A DNA stretch of 64,000 nucleotides from contig CP136063.1 of assembly GCA_032622095.1 (NCBI GenBank), forward strand, positions 74,999,980 through 75,063,979. The letters are read 5' to 3'. Below, in pieces: positions 23,770 to 34,612 of this stretch; position 1 is the stretch's first letter; each line of letters opens with the position of its first letter. The DNA comes from Siphonodentalium dalli (lineage: Eukaryota; Mollusca; Scaphopoda; Gadilida; Siphonodentaliidae). The notes beneath the pieces were generated by a model. It was not told where the DNA came from, searched no databases, and worked only from the letters and a program-made list of their open reading frames with translations. The translations under genes and the position numbers were made by a program.

Positions 23770-23945
23770 GGTATCAATTCTGGCTAAAACTGTTTTTGAG
23801 ATGGCTGTTCTTGTCGTTTTTCAAACACCGGCGCAGACATTATAGAAATAAATATGTATGTTCTTCAATGAATCATAATGGCACTGGGCTTTGGTCAATT
23901 CGCTGTGATTAGCCTAACACCGCAAAAATGACAGCAACAAATATT
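23770..23945. mobile_element. MITE family B, 5'-truncated copy
   Basis: 'tcttgtcgtttttcaaacac', 'ggcgcagacattata' and 'gattagcctaacaccgc' align with the interiors of 13100-13585 and 33350-33823. Both terminal repeats are missing. Confidence 0.6.
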
Positions 23946-23982
23946 GTCAGCGCTGTTGTTTGAAAAGCGATACATATAGGAA

Positions 23983-24846
23983 CTAGCAGATTAGCCCGCC
24001 ACTGGCGGGATTGGTTCCATGGCTTTGGTCGATCCTTTAATTTTTGTTTTTCAATGTAACCCCGTACGTCGCTGCCACCGCTGATGCCCGAAATATCGCC
24101 CATGGTCATTTGCGGGTACCCGTGTCAAGGTCATGTTGGGTGGACAAAATAACCGGACAAAAATATTTCCCTCCCGAGTTGACCATACATAACAAATTTC
24201 ACATCGATGTCACCGCTGACTACCGAGATATCGCCCAATGTAATTTGTGGGTACCCGTTTCAATGTCAAGGTCACATCGGGCGGACATGCTGACCCGACG
24301 AAAATCTCCCCCGTCCCTTGGAACCCCAATCGTCTCGATATCCCCAGTTTTGACCTGCCGTATATTTTCACTAAAGTAGATAAACGCTCTTTAATATCGA
24401 CGCCTCATATACAAACGCTCATTAATTATCACGCGATTAACCCATAAATCTCCATTACGATGGCAGTTGAATGGTGAAGGAGTTGTCGCACGGGCTCGCG
24501 AATGGTCCGATTGCACTGCCTGTGGATTTTTACCCTTACACAGCAAGTTTGGGTTCAATCGGCCCAGCAGTTTTCGTCTCGATATCCCCAGTTTCCGAGA
24601 CGGTCAAATGCCGCACATTTTCACTAAAGTAGATGAACGCTCTTTAATAGCGACGCGTCATATACAAACGCTCATTAATTATCACGCGATTAACCCGTCA
24701 ATCCCCATTGCGGTGGCAGTTGAAGGGTGAATGAGTGGTCGCACCGGCTCGCGAATGGTCCGACGTCACTTCCCGTGGATTTTTACCCTTACACAGCAAG
24801 TTTGGGCTAAATCGGTCGAGCCGTTTTCGAGTCGATAAAGGATATA
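23983..24846 (-). mobile_element. Helitron-like element lacking its 5' end (minus)
   Basis: Its 3' end lies at 23983 (plus strand reads CTAGCAGATTAGCCCGCCAC). To the right there are two related internal blocks, about 24300-24480 and 24560-24740 ('cgctctttaatagcgacgcg', 'attaatta'). The 'gagccgttttcgagtcgata' phrase at 24818-24838 is the one normally just inside the 5' end, but the TC terminus is absent and a plus-strand element starts here instead. Confidence 0.65.
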
Positions 24847-25505
24847 TCTACTATATATTTTGGGAATTCTGTCTGTCTGTTTGTCTGTTAGCTATGGCCG
24901 GGAAAACTGCCGGACGGATTGAGCCCAAAGTTCCTAGCTAAGGGTACAATTTCACATGAAGTGTCATCGCACCGCTTCTGAGAACATCAGAGCACTCCTT
25001 CTCCATGCCCAGTCACCAAAATGACCGTCATTGGCACTGTGGAGTTAATCGCGTTGATAGTTCAAGAGCGTTCGTATCCGCAGTGTCGTTGATAAAGAGC
25101 GTATGCGTGTCATGTGTTTCTTATGTCTGGGGCCAGACGCGAGTGTGTCTGTATCCAGACATGAGCGTGTTGTGTGATTCTTATTTCTGTCTTCGTACTT
25201 AGGGGTTCCAAGGAACGGGGAGGATTTTCATCGGGTAAGTTTTTCCGCCCGAGGACCCACAAACGTACCTCTTTTAGGGACGGGTACCATCACGGGACGT
25301 GTACCATCATTTATCTTGATTAAAAAGGCAGAATTAACTCAAATTAAATTAACAAATTAACGGATTTCGACGAAATTTGATACCTAGGGATATTTTTGTC
25401 GGGGGAGTGTTTTTCGACGGGTCAAATCGTGACCCTGACCCGACCTTGACCTTCAAAATGGTCAATACAATGTCAAAGCCCGGACGAAGTCGGGTCACCT
25501 GCTAG
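24847..25505 (+). mobile_element. Helitron-like non-autonomous element (plus), complete
   Basis: 5' TCTACTATATATTTTGGGAA, then (CTGT)n. 3' 'cccggacgaagtcgggtcac' + 'ctg' + CTAG (25502-25505) with T following. It is 659 bp with no ORF, and its body matches 541-1080. Confidence 0.8.
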
Positions 25506-26619
25506 TATATATATACACACGAAGTTTCAAAATATATAATAGACAACCGTCACAACTATGGTCGGGTTGCAACAACCAACAGAGACAATAGAGAGGTTGT
25601 AGCGATTGTGCAGTGGTTGTCATATCACGTGATTCTACACGCTCGTTGTCTATAAGTGACTGACTTGCGCAAGTGAGGTTATGTATACTTGTAGACGGGG
25701 TGTAATTCTTTATTTTTAAAAACATTTAGCTGATGATAATTCTTCAGTTTTTCTGCAATCAGTTTCCATTTTCTTCTATCCTTGAATGGATTATTGTCTA
25801 ACACCTCTTTTATAATTAGGTGTCATCTTTCTTTGAAACCCGAAATTGGTTTTGTGCGTAGCCTTGGGCATAACACCGATTTGTATATTTGTGCCATCAT
25901 ACATCAGACCAGAACATAAAACACTGCTGTGAATAGTCCGTTTTAAATCGAGGTCGTATACAATTTTATTCACCAGCTGTGAAGACATACAGGACGGTTT
26001 TGTGACAATAATTAATTATTTTTGTTTTATAACTAAACTTTGCCAATACTTTCTATTGTAAATTGTGTTAAAACATCTACAAGTACATTGTACTACTACG
26101 TTATTGGTGTGACACACACGGATATATACGAAGTGTGCGGTTACAAAGGGTACACATGCACAATCTATACAATCCCTACAAACGCCATAAGCGGAATCTC
26201 TATACTATGAAAATATTGCACAAATGCATGTTTTAGAATGTTTGATACACATAATGGCATTTCCAGTTAAGATCAACCAACACGGCAGCATCACTTGCCC
26301 TACACAGCAGGACCCACCATATAGTAATTATGGACCAGTTAACAAGGGGCGGTGCATGATGACAAAAAGTAAAACTCTTCATGGTTACACGACCTCAAGA
26401 CCTCAGGTGACCGTGTTTTCCATCTTGAGAGATGACTGAAATTTCGATTTAAACAAATTACATTATCAATTTGAAGGAAAAAATCATTATCCTTTATAAC
26501 CAATGTATGATATAGTACTATAACAACACCTGTTTACCCTCACCGTATGATATATATGTTCTAATTATGTAAAAAAAAAAATAGTGGTTTTCAATAAAGT
26601 TATTTTGATAAGAATTTTT
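25506..26619. other. No recognisable gene
   Basis: Short open frames (25495-25725 and 25791-25988 minus; 26224-26439 plus) without recognised similarity. Confidence 0.35.
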
Positions 26620-28214
26620 TTTTCAACGCTACATGCAGTTACCCCCATGTGAGTGGTTTAGCTTTGGTTCGTTAATTACGTTAGCGTGTGATCATATTAT
26701 ACTACTTGGCCAATATTTAGATTCACATAACTGTTTGCATGTGAACATCCCAAACGCCAGACAAGCCCTTAAAAAGCTAATTGACAGGAATGATATAATT
26801 GACATTTGGAGAATCCCGAAACACGGAGATACACCTGGAGAAAAACCAACCCTGTAAAGCAATCGAGTTTAGATTATTTCTCGATATCCGCTCATATGCA
26901 ATCCCTCTTGTGAATGCAGACATTGAACCTGGTTACCGTACATATCACTCCATCACAATCTTAGAAATAAAATTCAACGACTACAAAAGGGGTCGCAGTT
27001 ATTGGAAATTTAACAATTCATTGCTGAAGGATGCGGACTATGTAAAAGAAATTAATTTTACCATCGATACCGTGATCTAGCAATACTCAAATGGACTTCG
27101 AGAAGGCAAACAGACATTTAAGGTAAACGATCAACTCCTTTTTGAAACAATGCTAATGGAAATAAGGAGCAAAAGTACATCTTTCAGTTCAAAATTGAAA
27201 AAGAAACAAAACGTGACATAAACTTTACTTAGATTTAAAATAGACGAAAACGAATGCAATAAAACAACAGACACAAAATCGGTAGAACAAATAGAAAAAT
27301 GCATAAAATAATTGGAAGAAATTAGAAAAGACAGACTTGGAGGAATATTAGTGCATTTTTACGTGCAAAACCAAGGTGAAAAACCAAGCCACTTATGAAT
27401 TTAGAAAAACAACATTTTATGAATAAAGCTCTAAGAAAACTTCATGTTTGTGGAAACTGTAACTGACTAGGGAAACATGTTATCAGAAAATTTTTATAAA
27501 CAAAACAATAAATTAACAAACGGATATTTCTGATACAAAAAATATGTGTGATAAAACGGCCAACCAAAGTCATGAAAATCCGAGAAAACAACTTAATTCC
27601 GCGGTCTTAAAATTGAAAGGGAACATAACCGAAACTTAAGCGTTAAATTACACAAAACATACGAGTAACAATAACATCCCAGGCTCTATTGGTTTTTCTG
27701 TATTTTGGAAAAATATTAGGAACCTATTTAGTCAGATCTCTGAACTATGGTCTTTCAGCTGGTGAACTGTCATCCACTCATAAACATGGTGTTGTTACTC
27801 TTATACCAACGGGAAATAAACCTCGACAATGTCTAACAAATTGGAGACCGATCTCACTACTCAATGTAAGCTACAAAACGAGGACCAGAAAGGTTTATTA
27901 AAATGTCGCTTTATTGGCGAAAATATTCGCCTATAGTTACAGATATATCAACAAATACAAAAGATAAACATATTCCTGGTCTATTGCTCCTACTAGACTT
28001 CGAGAAGGCGTTCGCTTCTGTGCCCAGGTCTTTTGTGAACTCCGCACTATCTTACTTTAACTCGAGTTCCAAATTTATTGGTTATATAGATACTCTGAAC
28101 GTTAAAAATCAGCTTTAATCTCAATATCAATGGACACATCTCTCCGTCATTCTCAATAGAAATAGGCTGTAGACAAGGTGATTCCATTTCAGCTTACATT
28201 TTTCTGATATGTGC

Positions 28215-28721
28215 AGGTGGGGTGGTCAAAGCCACCAACAAGCAATTTTTTCCGCAACTAAAAAAACAATTTCCTGCTTGTTTTTTAGTGTTTTGGCAAT
28301 GAGTTGGGCTTCAAAACCACTTTGAATGAGAGAAATAATGTAATTCTAACTGGTAAACTGACTGCAGGCAGTTATCGTGTTGTATTTTGTTGCAAATTTT
28401 TAAATCCAAGATGGCCGCTGGCAGCCATGGTTTTTGGCCGAATGACCTAAAAATGACTCATTCCTATTTACATGTCCATGTTAACATCCATGATAAATAG
28501 TATGCACAGAAATTCATATACAGCTGTTTATAGTGAATTCCCCCCCCCCGCAAATCTCTGTTTTAGTGTTAAAAGGGGGGTGGGTGTCAAAAAATGGTCG
28601 GAAAAAAACTGCCCAAAACGGAAAAATAATTGGGGGTGGGGGTGGGTGGGCACAAAAAAATGATCGAAAGGGAAAAAATGCCATACGTGCCTGAAATTAT
28701 TTTCCGACCCCCCCCCCCCTA
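28215..28721. mobile_element. hAT-like MITE with 8-bp target duplication
   Basis: Inserted inside LINE B between RT motifs. The 8 bases ATATGTGC flank it exactly at 28207-28214 and 28722-28729. Ends AGGTGGGGTGGTC and, inverted, TAGGGGGGGGGGGGTCGG. The interior is G-rich with 'ggggtgggtggg' runs. An 8-bp duplication plus short inverted ends is the hAT pattern. No transposase. The G and C runs may cause copying errors. Confidence 0.8.
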
Positions 28722-29522
28722 ATATGTGCTGAGATGCTGAGTATTGCCATACGGAACAATAAATTTATAAAGGGAATACTATTTGGCGACTCCGAATTCA
28801 AGGTCAACCAATATGCCGATGATACCTCTCTCTTGTTGGACGCAACACGAAAAGTTTCGTCATCTTTCTGGGTTGGAGATAAATTATAATCAAACATTTG
28901 CGATTTGGATAGGATATGTGACCGATTGAAAATCAACTGGCGTCCAAGACATTTAGTCTATTAGTAATAACATATGATCTATCGAATAACGATATGTTTC
29001 TTAACAACTACGAGAAAGTTTTTCTCGATTCTGAAAACAATCATAAAAACGTGGAATCAAAAACATTTGACAACCCTCGGGAGGATAACTGTTATAAAAT
29101 CTTTAATTCTGTCAAAGTTCTCTCTCATCTTTTCCAGGCTATACCAAATCCAGCACCGAAATTCATTACAGATTTAAATAAGATGATTTTCAAATTTATT
29201 TGGCAAAATAAACCAGACAAATTTCCAGACGACAAAACTAATTATCTGGGGGCTGCAAAATAGTTGACATTCAAAACTTCATGGCTTCTATGAAAATAGC
29301 ATGGATCAAACGCATTATCACATCATCTGGGAAATGGCAGTCTCTAAGTATTCTCAAAACTTCTTACCATCCAAATGGTACCTTTCAAGTCCAATGACAA
29401 ATCTCCAATATAGTAAGGGGATGAATAATGTCTGATCAGAGGTACGTATATCATGGGCCTCCGATTGCGCAGCATCATCTCTCAAAAACCCGCACACTAT
29501 CTGCTTATAAAGAACTTTTTTA

Positions 29523-29829
29523 GGTAGATAATCTGCTTAGAATCGCCTCATTTTGAGTCGATAATGTACTGAACATGAGAGTGTTTTAGTCACATGTTTG
29601 ACATATAATGTGGCAATTCTAAGCAGACAAGGACACAAATAAGCCATCGCACGACGTTTTAGGTGTACCCTCCTTAATATGTGTTTCCAATGTGGCCCGC
29701 GTCATAAAACGAAAAAAACAGCTATGACGCCATTATCTGCTTATTTCATAATCACATAATCACGTTATTTACCTATTTTCCCATTTTAGGTCGATTACGT
29801 GCCTATTTGTGTGAGGTTATGCCGGATTG
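29523..29829. mobile_element. MITE family C copy inside LINE B
   Basis: 'ataatctgcttagaatcgcc' (29528) faces 'aattctaagcaga' (29615-29627), and 'gagtcgataatg' follows the left arm. The same arrangement occurs at 38853-38957. The extra 200 bp to 29829 is unassigned ('attatctgcttatttcat' at 29738 echoes the terminus). Confidence 0.65.
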
Positions 29830-30327
29830 TTAAAGGTACGGTTTGCCTTGGCGGTGGGTATCCTGTGAATTTATTTCCACCCGTCAAAAACCGCCACAAA
29901 CAGAACATCAAAATGTAGACAGACTTTGTCCGTATACAAATAAAAAATATCACATAAACAGTATGTTATTGTCGTATGTTTGACCATTGTTATGTAAACA
30001 AAAGCATAACAAGTTTCTTTTCTGGTGTTTGTTTATATTATGATGGTAAGCATAAAGAGCGTTCTTTGTTGGTGAATTCCTGATATGGGACTAATAAAGA
30101 GCGTTTATGCCATTTGTGTGTGATCAGCAAGTAGAATTGTGCCCTCTTCTGTAACACAATCAGGCTCTTGCTTATGTAAAATATTGTAGATATTTATGAT
30201 AACATGCTGTTTACGCGATGGTCATGGTATATATGAACGAAACTGTATGCGTTTTAATGTTTTTCTGTTTACGGTGTTTGGAACAAATATGAATATTTTC
30301 GACAATTAAGGCCTCCCGTGCCTTTAA
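29830..30327. mobile_element. MITE family D, copy 1 (498 bp)
   Basis: Termini TTAAAGGTACGGTTTGCCTT on the left and, inverted, TTAAAGGCACGGGAGGCCTT on the right. An almost full-length copy lies in the opposite orientation at 36793-37294. The TTAA ends could be a TTAA target duplication, as in piggyBac-type elements, but I cannot tell ends from target here. Conserved internal blocks include 'gcataaagagcg' and 'caatcaggctcttgctta'. Confidence 0.85.
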
Positions 30328-31110
30328 AACAACAATATCAGAACGTCTTAGTGACGTACTATATGATAACGGCAATATCTTCACAAAAGATAAACAATTT
30401 TCTTCTCTGGAATTGGAATAGAATGGATTAATGTTTGTAAAAGACCTAATATATCAAAAATAGAACTATTATTTCTATCGATTTATTAGAGAGGCAAATC
30501 GAGTGCACAATCAACTTCCTGACATACAACAGGGTGATTCTAGTGGTCAAACAACTCACTCAAGCTGTGCAAACAAAAACCGAACATTTTTCAACTATCA
30601 CATAACACACTAATCCCATTTCAGCTAAGTAAATTAATTTTTGGTGAATCTAAAAACATTTATTATGAACTGACCGAACAAATGCGAAATGGACATAACA
30701 ATTAACAAAACACTTTGGTCTACAGTTCTGATAAAACAATTTATTTGCGCTTTTGAGTCGAAATACAAATGGTTCCAATATCGAATGAATACCAGAATTC
30801 TAGGAACCAAATCCCTTCTTGAAAGAATAAACTTATCGAATAACAATGTATGTACGTTCTGTGGAACAGAAAAGGAAACTACCTTACATTTATTCTGGAA
30901 ATGTAATGTTACTAGCCAAGCTTGGACCCAGTAACAGAATTGAATATTTAAGAAAACAAATTTCTCAATACAATCGACGTATTTTTCAACGTATTTTCAA
31001 CGTTCGGAGTCTCAACAAATGAACAAATAGAAGACCTTGTAAGCTTCGTCGTCATTTTTGCGAAATACTATATGTATCGATGTAAAATGAGGTAAATTCA
31101 AAATGTCTAT

Positions 31111-32775
31111 ACGAATAATTCGATAAACGCTGGTCAAAGTGAATTTTTTTTTAGAAATACTAAAACGGTAACCTAAATATATGTGCTATACAACTACAAT
31201 GTGCTTGAAAACAGCCACAATACTTATACATATACAGAGTCACTTAACATATCACTCAGTATTTTTATCATCACGCCCCACCGCATACCCCATGCATATT
31301 AATTCAATTTAAAATATGCCTTTAAAAATATCCTCCATACAAAAGTGATTTAAAGATTTAATCTATACTTATATGCAGTCGCCCATTTGTGAACATATTA
31401 TCGCACGTACACTTACTTATATACCTTTGATTAGTCGCGTTGAAGCACTGTCAATTCTTATCTTTACAGCAGCTGAGCGACCCATTCATAAAGAGTAGCT
31501 CAAGTTATACAGAAATATACGTTCTCCCAGTATAAATTCATTTCACGTGATATAGGCGGCACACACGACTCTTGTGAAGTCTTCATAGCAAAATTCAAAT
31601 ATATACCTATTTCTATATATCCATCTAGTCAACTGAGTAAAACTCCCACTCCATATCTCAGCCCTGTCTATCTCTAATACTATTCTTTAAAAAACAAAAT
31701 CAAAACCTTTATCTTGAAACACTATATGAGTTTACCTTACAACCTATAAGTATAACAAACTGTGTACCTTCATTACCAACCCATTGAAGTACAATGCTCT
31801 TGATTTCAATAAAAACAATTTTAAAAAATCAATCACTATATAATCTTAAAACTCCGATTAAATATTTTTCGCTATTCACTCGTATGCGTATTGACTGGCT
31901 CCGGTTATGGTGTGACCGAGCCCACAACGTGGTGTGCTTGATTTGAGTGCGATGTGTTTCAGAACATTGAAGATTCACAGAGTGTTTTAGTTTTGTCTCG
32001 TATTAACTCACGCAGTGTGCCACCGTAATGACCGCACGCGCGTTCTGAATAAATGCCGATAGATATTTTCAACAACAAAATTATCCGGATCTATCAGGGG
32101 AAATATCTTGATCAAGAACTGATAGAATATTCAGTAGTTTCTTAAAACAACCCAGCCACCAAATAACTTATTGTCTGGGCTCTATGAGAAGAAGCTTCAT
32201 TTGTGTCATACCGTTCAGTAAAAATATTTTAATTGCATGATATGACATAATACCTCCGATGTATAGCAACGAAGAGTAACGCAGCCACAACCCAATGAAA
32301 ACACATATTGATATGGGGTGTGGTCCACTCAAGCAGGGAGCAATCAACTGGAAATAGGCCACGGCGGTTAGAGATATGGTGGTCGGCTTGAATTTGGTTA
32401 TGAACTCATGACCCAGAACTCACTTCAGCACAATCTTCCATTGACAAACAGACATGACATGAACATTCTCAGATATATAATTTTTTTTATGAGTAATTGA
32501 CTTTCTAAATGAAAATAATCATGGCATTTAATGAACCAAGAAACATTAAATCCACTCTCGCGATCTTCAGATACGATATCATAAAAATATGAACTGCAAA
32601 CAAAAATCGAAATTACAGAAGTTCTTGGTACCTGAAAACAGTGATTTTGTTTTATCGATTTCCATATCATAAAAAAATAAATAAATGCGGTTATAATTTC
32701 CAAAAAGGGAGATGGTTTTTAAATATTGTGTAATAATAATCGTATGCACCAGATTAGAAAGAGAAATTCCAGACG
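31111..32775. other. No recognisable gene
   Basis: AT-rich; may include the LINE B 3' untranslated tail. Open frames on minus (32168-32362 and 32425-32703) have no domain I recognise. Confidence 0.35.
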
Positions 32776-32993
32776 TACAGTAATGCTCTAATTAATCGAC
32801 TCCTTAAACACAGCAGAATTATATGTAACTTTTCAGGATTTAGTCGGAAATATGGCTTGTTGCCATTCATCGGAAAGCTCTCACTGAGAGCTTTCCGATG
32901 AATGGCAACAAGCCATATTTCCGACTAAATCCTGAAAAAGTTACCCATAATAATGTTGTGTTTAAGGAGTCGATTAATTAGAGCATTACTGTA
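32776..32993. mobile_element. Near-perfect 218-bp palindrome (foldback element)
   Basis: From 'tacagtaatgctctaattaa' to its complement 'ttaattagagcattactgta', centred near 32884/32885 with almost no loop ('gctctcactgagagc'). The arms are about 105 bp with a small mismatch zone near 32815 and 32945. A diverged relative is at 3745-3897. No coding content. Confidence 0.9.
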
Positions 32994-33349
32994 TCTTGAG
33001 AAAATCCATTTTGAAATACCAGGAAGCTTTGGTAAAACGCGCGTCTATATAGCCCTTAATTTGTCGACTGCTGAAAAACTGTTCGTTGATAACTCAAAGG
33101 CAAATTCAAACCACTGTTATCCTTGTCGCTGTCCCGGTATCGTTACCGGAACAATCAATTGATGAAACCACTTAAGGGATATTTGTGCGCTTGATAGAGA
33201 TTATGTTTTGTTTGCCAAAGTCATCGCCTTAGGTGATTCGAACACAACTACGGCTGCAATCTTCTAGCAAGGAGATTTGTCGCTGTGATTGCGTTGTGTG
33301 CAGCAGGTGGTAAATGACTGCGCCGTGACAGGGCAATTTGGCAAAGACT
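32994..33349. other. No recognisable feature
   Basis: No gene or repeat supported. Confidence 0.4.
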
Positions 33350-33823
33350 CCCCTGGTTAAGTGGTCCTGCTCATTTTTTATAATATTGGTGGGTCCCGTT
33401 GAATTGTTGTGATGCTGGAAGGGCACAGCGATGGTGTCATTTTTTTTAGAGCTGTATTATTTTCTTTGCTGGCTAATCCGAATGATTTGAGAAAAACACA
33501 TTAGCTCTAGGATGTATTTAATAATGGTGGCGCTGCTTTTTTTGCAAACAAAAAACAGCTACAGTATTTCAATGATGGCCGGTGTGCAACAACAAACACA
33601 GCCATTATGAAAATATTTCAAAATATACTCGGTTTGAATGGTTTATACAGAGAGTGGCTTTTCTTCGATTTGTTGAGATCAACCAAACACCGCGAAAATT
33701 TCAACTTTATATAATATACCGGTAACTTCTTAACAGAGCGGCATCGCTGTGCCCTCCCAGAATTATAACAATTCAGCAGGACCACAAGCATCACAACACA
33801 TTAGCAGGATCACTTAACCGGGG
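33350..33823. mobile_element. MITE family B, copy 2 (474 bp)
   Basis: Ends CCCCTGGTTAAGTGGTCCTG and, inverted, CCCCGGTTAAGTGATCCTGC. Just inside each end is a 'gatgctggaagggcacagcg' / 'cgctgtgccctccca' inverted block. Same family as 13100-13585. Confidence 0.85.
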
Positions 33824-34169
33824 ATAAATGAAGCTTCCCGAACACTCAAGCAGCAAGTTATCTGTGCGCTTTTGGTCACGCGCTCAAATTATTTCACAAC
33901 AGTCACCATTCGAGTAGCATGGCGATATGTTGTTCACGCCTGATCAAATGGCAGGTCATGCTATATTTATCTGTTGTCGATGATGAGGAGATAGGGGATT
34001 TGAAGTGTCTCATTTTGGAAAAAAGTTTCAACAAGTATATAGTTCATGCATGCCACAACAGTTGTAGGAAATTTCGTTCAAACAAAACAGTTAAATTTTT
34101 TTATGTAATTTCCAACCAGTATTCGGTGTTGCATTTGTTGTTTATATAACAAAGGTCCAAATGCCAAGA
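33824..34169. other. No recognisable feature
   Basis: No gene or repeat supported. Confidence 0.4.
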
Positions 34170-34450
34170 GCTTCTAACTTCAGTTTTCAATTCACCAGTA
34201 TTACCCGATGATCGGTGAACAAAATTAAATGGAACATGTTGTGATTGACCACGAGCGTCGAAAACGTCATCGAGCAGCCGGTAGTTGCGTAATCGAGCAT
34301 AACACATAATGTATTTGCTGCAGATACATGTGGCCATAGATAATAACATGAAGTTGTTCTGGAGCTGTTCCATCTAACCCCATGAAATCCACCCGGATAT
34401 CTTATCACATAAAATGGATACCCCACTAAATATAGCATGCAATGTCGCTT
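34170..34450. repeat. TLR 3'-flank segment shared with the second TLR locus
   Basis: 34172-34335 aligns with 50215-50350 (gcttctaacttcagtttt / gctaactttagttttagatt; 'gatgatcggtgaacaaaatt' / 'tgatgggtgaaaaaattt'; 'cgcacaatcgagcac' / 'cgtaatcgagcataac'). 34385-34450 aligns with 52115-52180 ('acccggat' ... 'tagcatgcaat'). It lies just downstream of the TLR stop and marks the duplication as wider than the coding region. Confidence 0.7.
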
Positions 34451-34612
34451 AAAAGCGCTTTTCGTGCAGTTTCTATGCATTTCTTTTTGCTGAATTGAAT
34501 TACAATAGAAATGGACGTATATGTACCCTGTTCCATTGGATAGTGGGGACTCGAGCATGAAAGCTGTTTATAAACTCGTCGTTTGTCTCACAAATATATC
34601 TAATCGAGTGAT

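Larger units (their letters stand above)
26620..31110 (+). pseudogene. L1/Tx1-like LINE ORF2 remnant B, with nested insertions
   Basis: Pieces in the correct order. (1) 26740-27080: endonuclease end, 'ARQALKKLIDRNDIIDIWR' and 'EPGYRTYHSITILEIKF'. (2) 27100-27400: linker. (3) 27750-28110: RT start, 'LTNWRPISLLNVSYKT' and 'GLLLLLDFEKAFASVP'; the usual last residue before A is D, as expected for RT motif A. (4) 28140-28214: 'GCRQGDSISAYIF' motif. (5) 28790-28860: YADD catalytic motif at 28812-28823. (6) 28990-29420: thumb, 'ITVIKSLILSKFS', 'KFIWQNKPDKF', 'DIQNFMASMKIAWIKR'. (7) 30600-31100: C-terminus with zinc pattern CTFCG...HLFWKC (30851-30905). Many frameshifts and stops. Interrupted by elements at 28215-28721 and 29523-30327. 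Confidence 0.85.
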
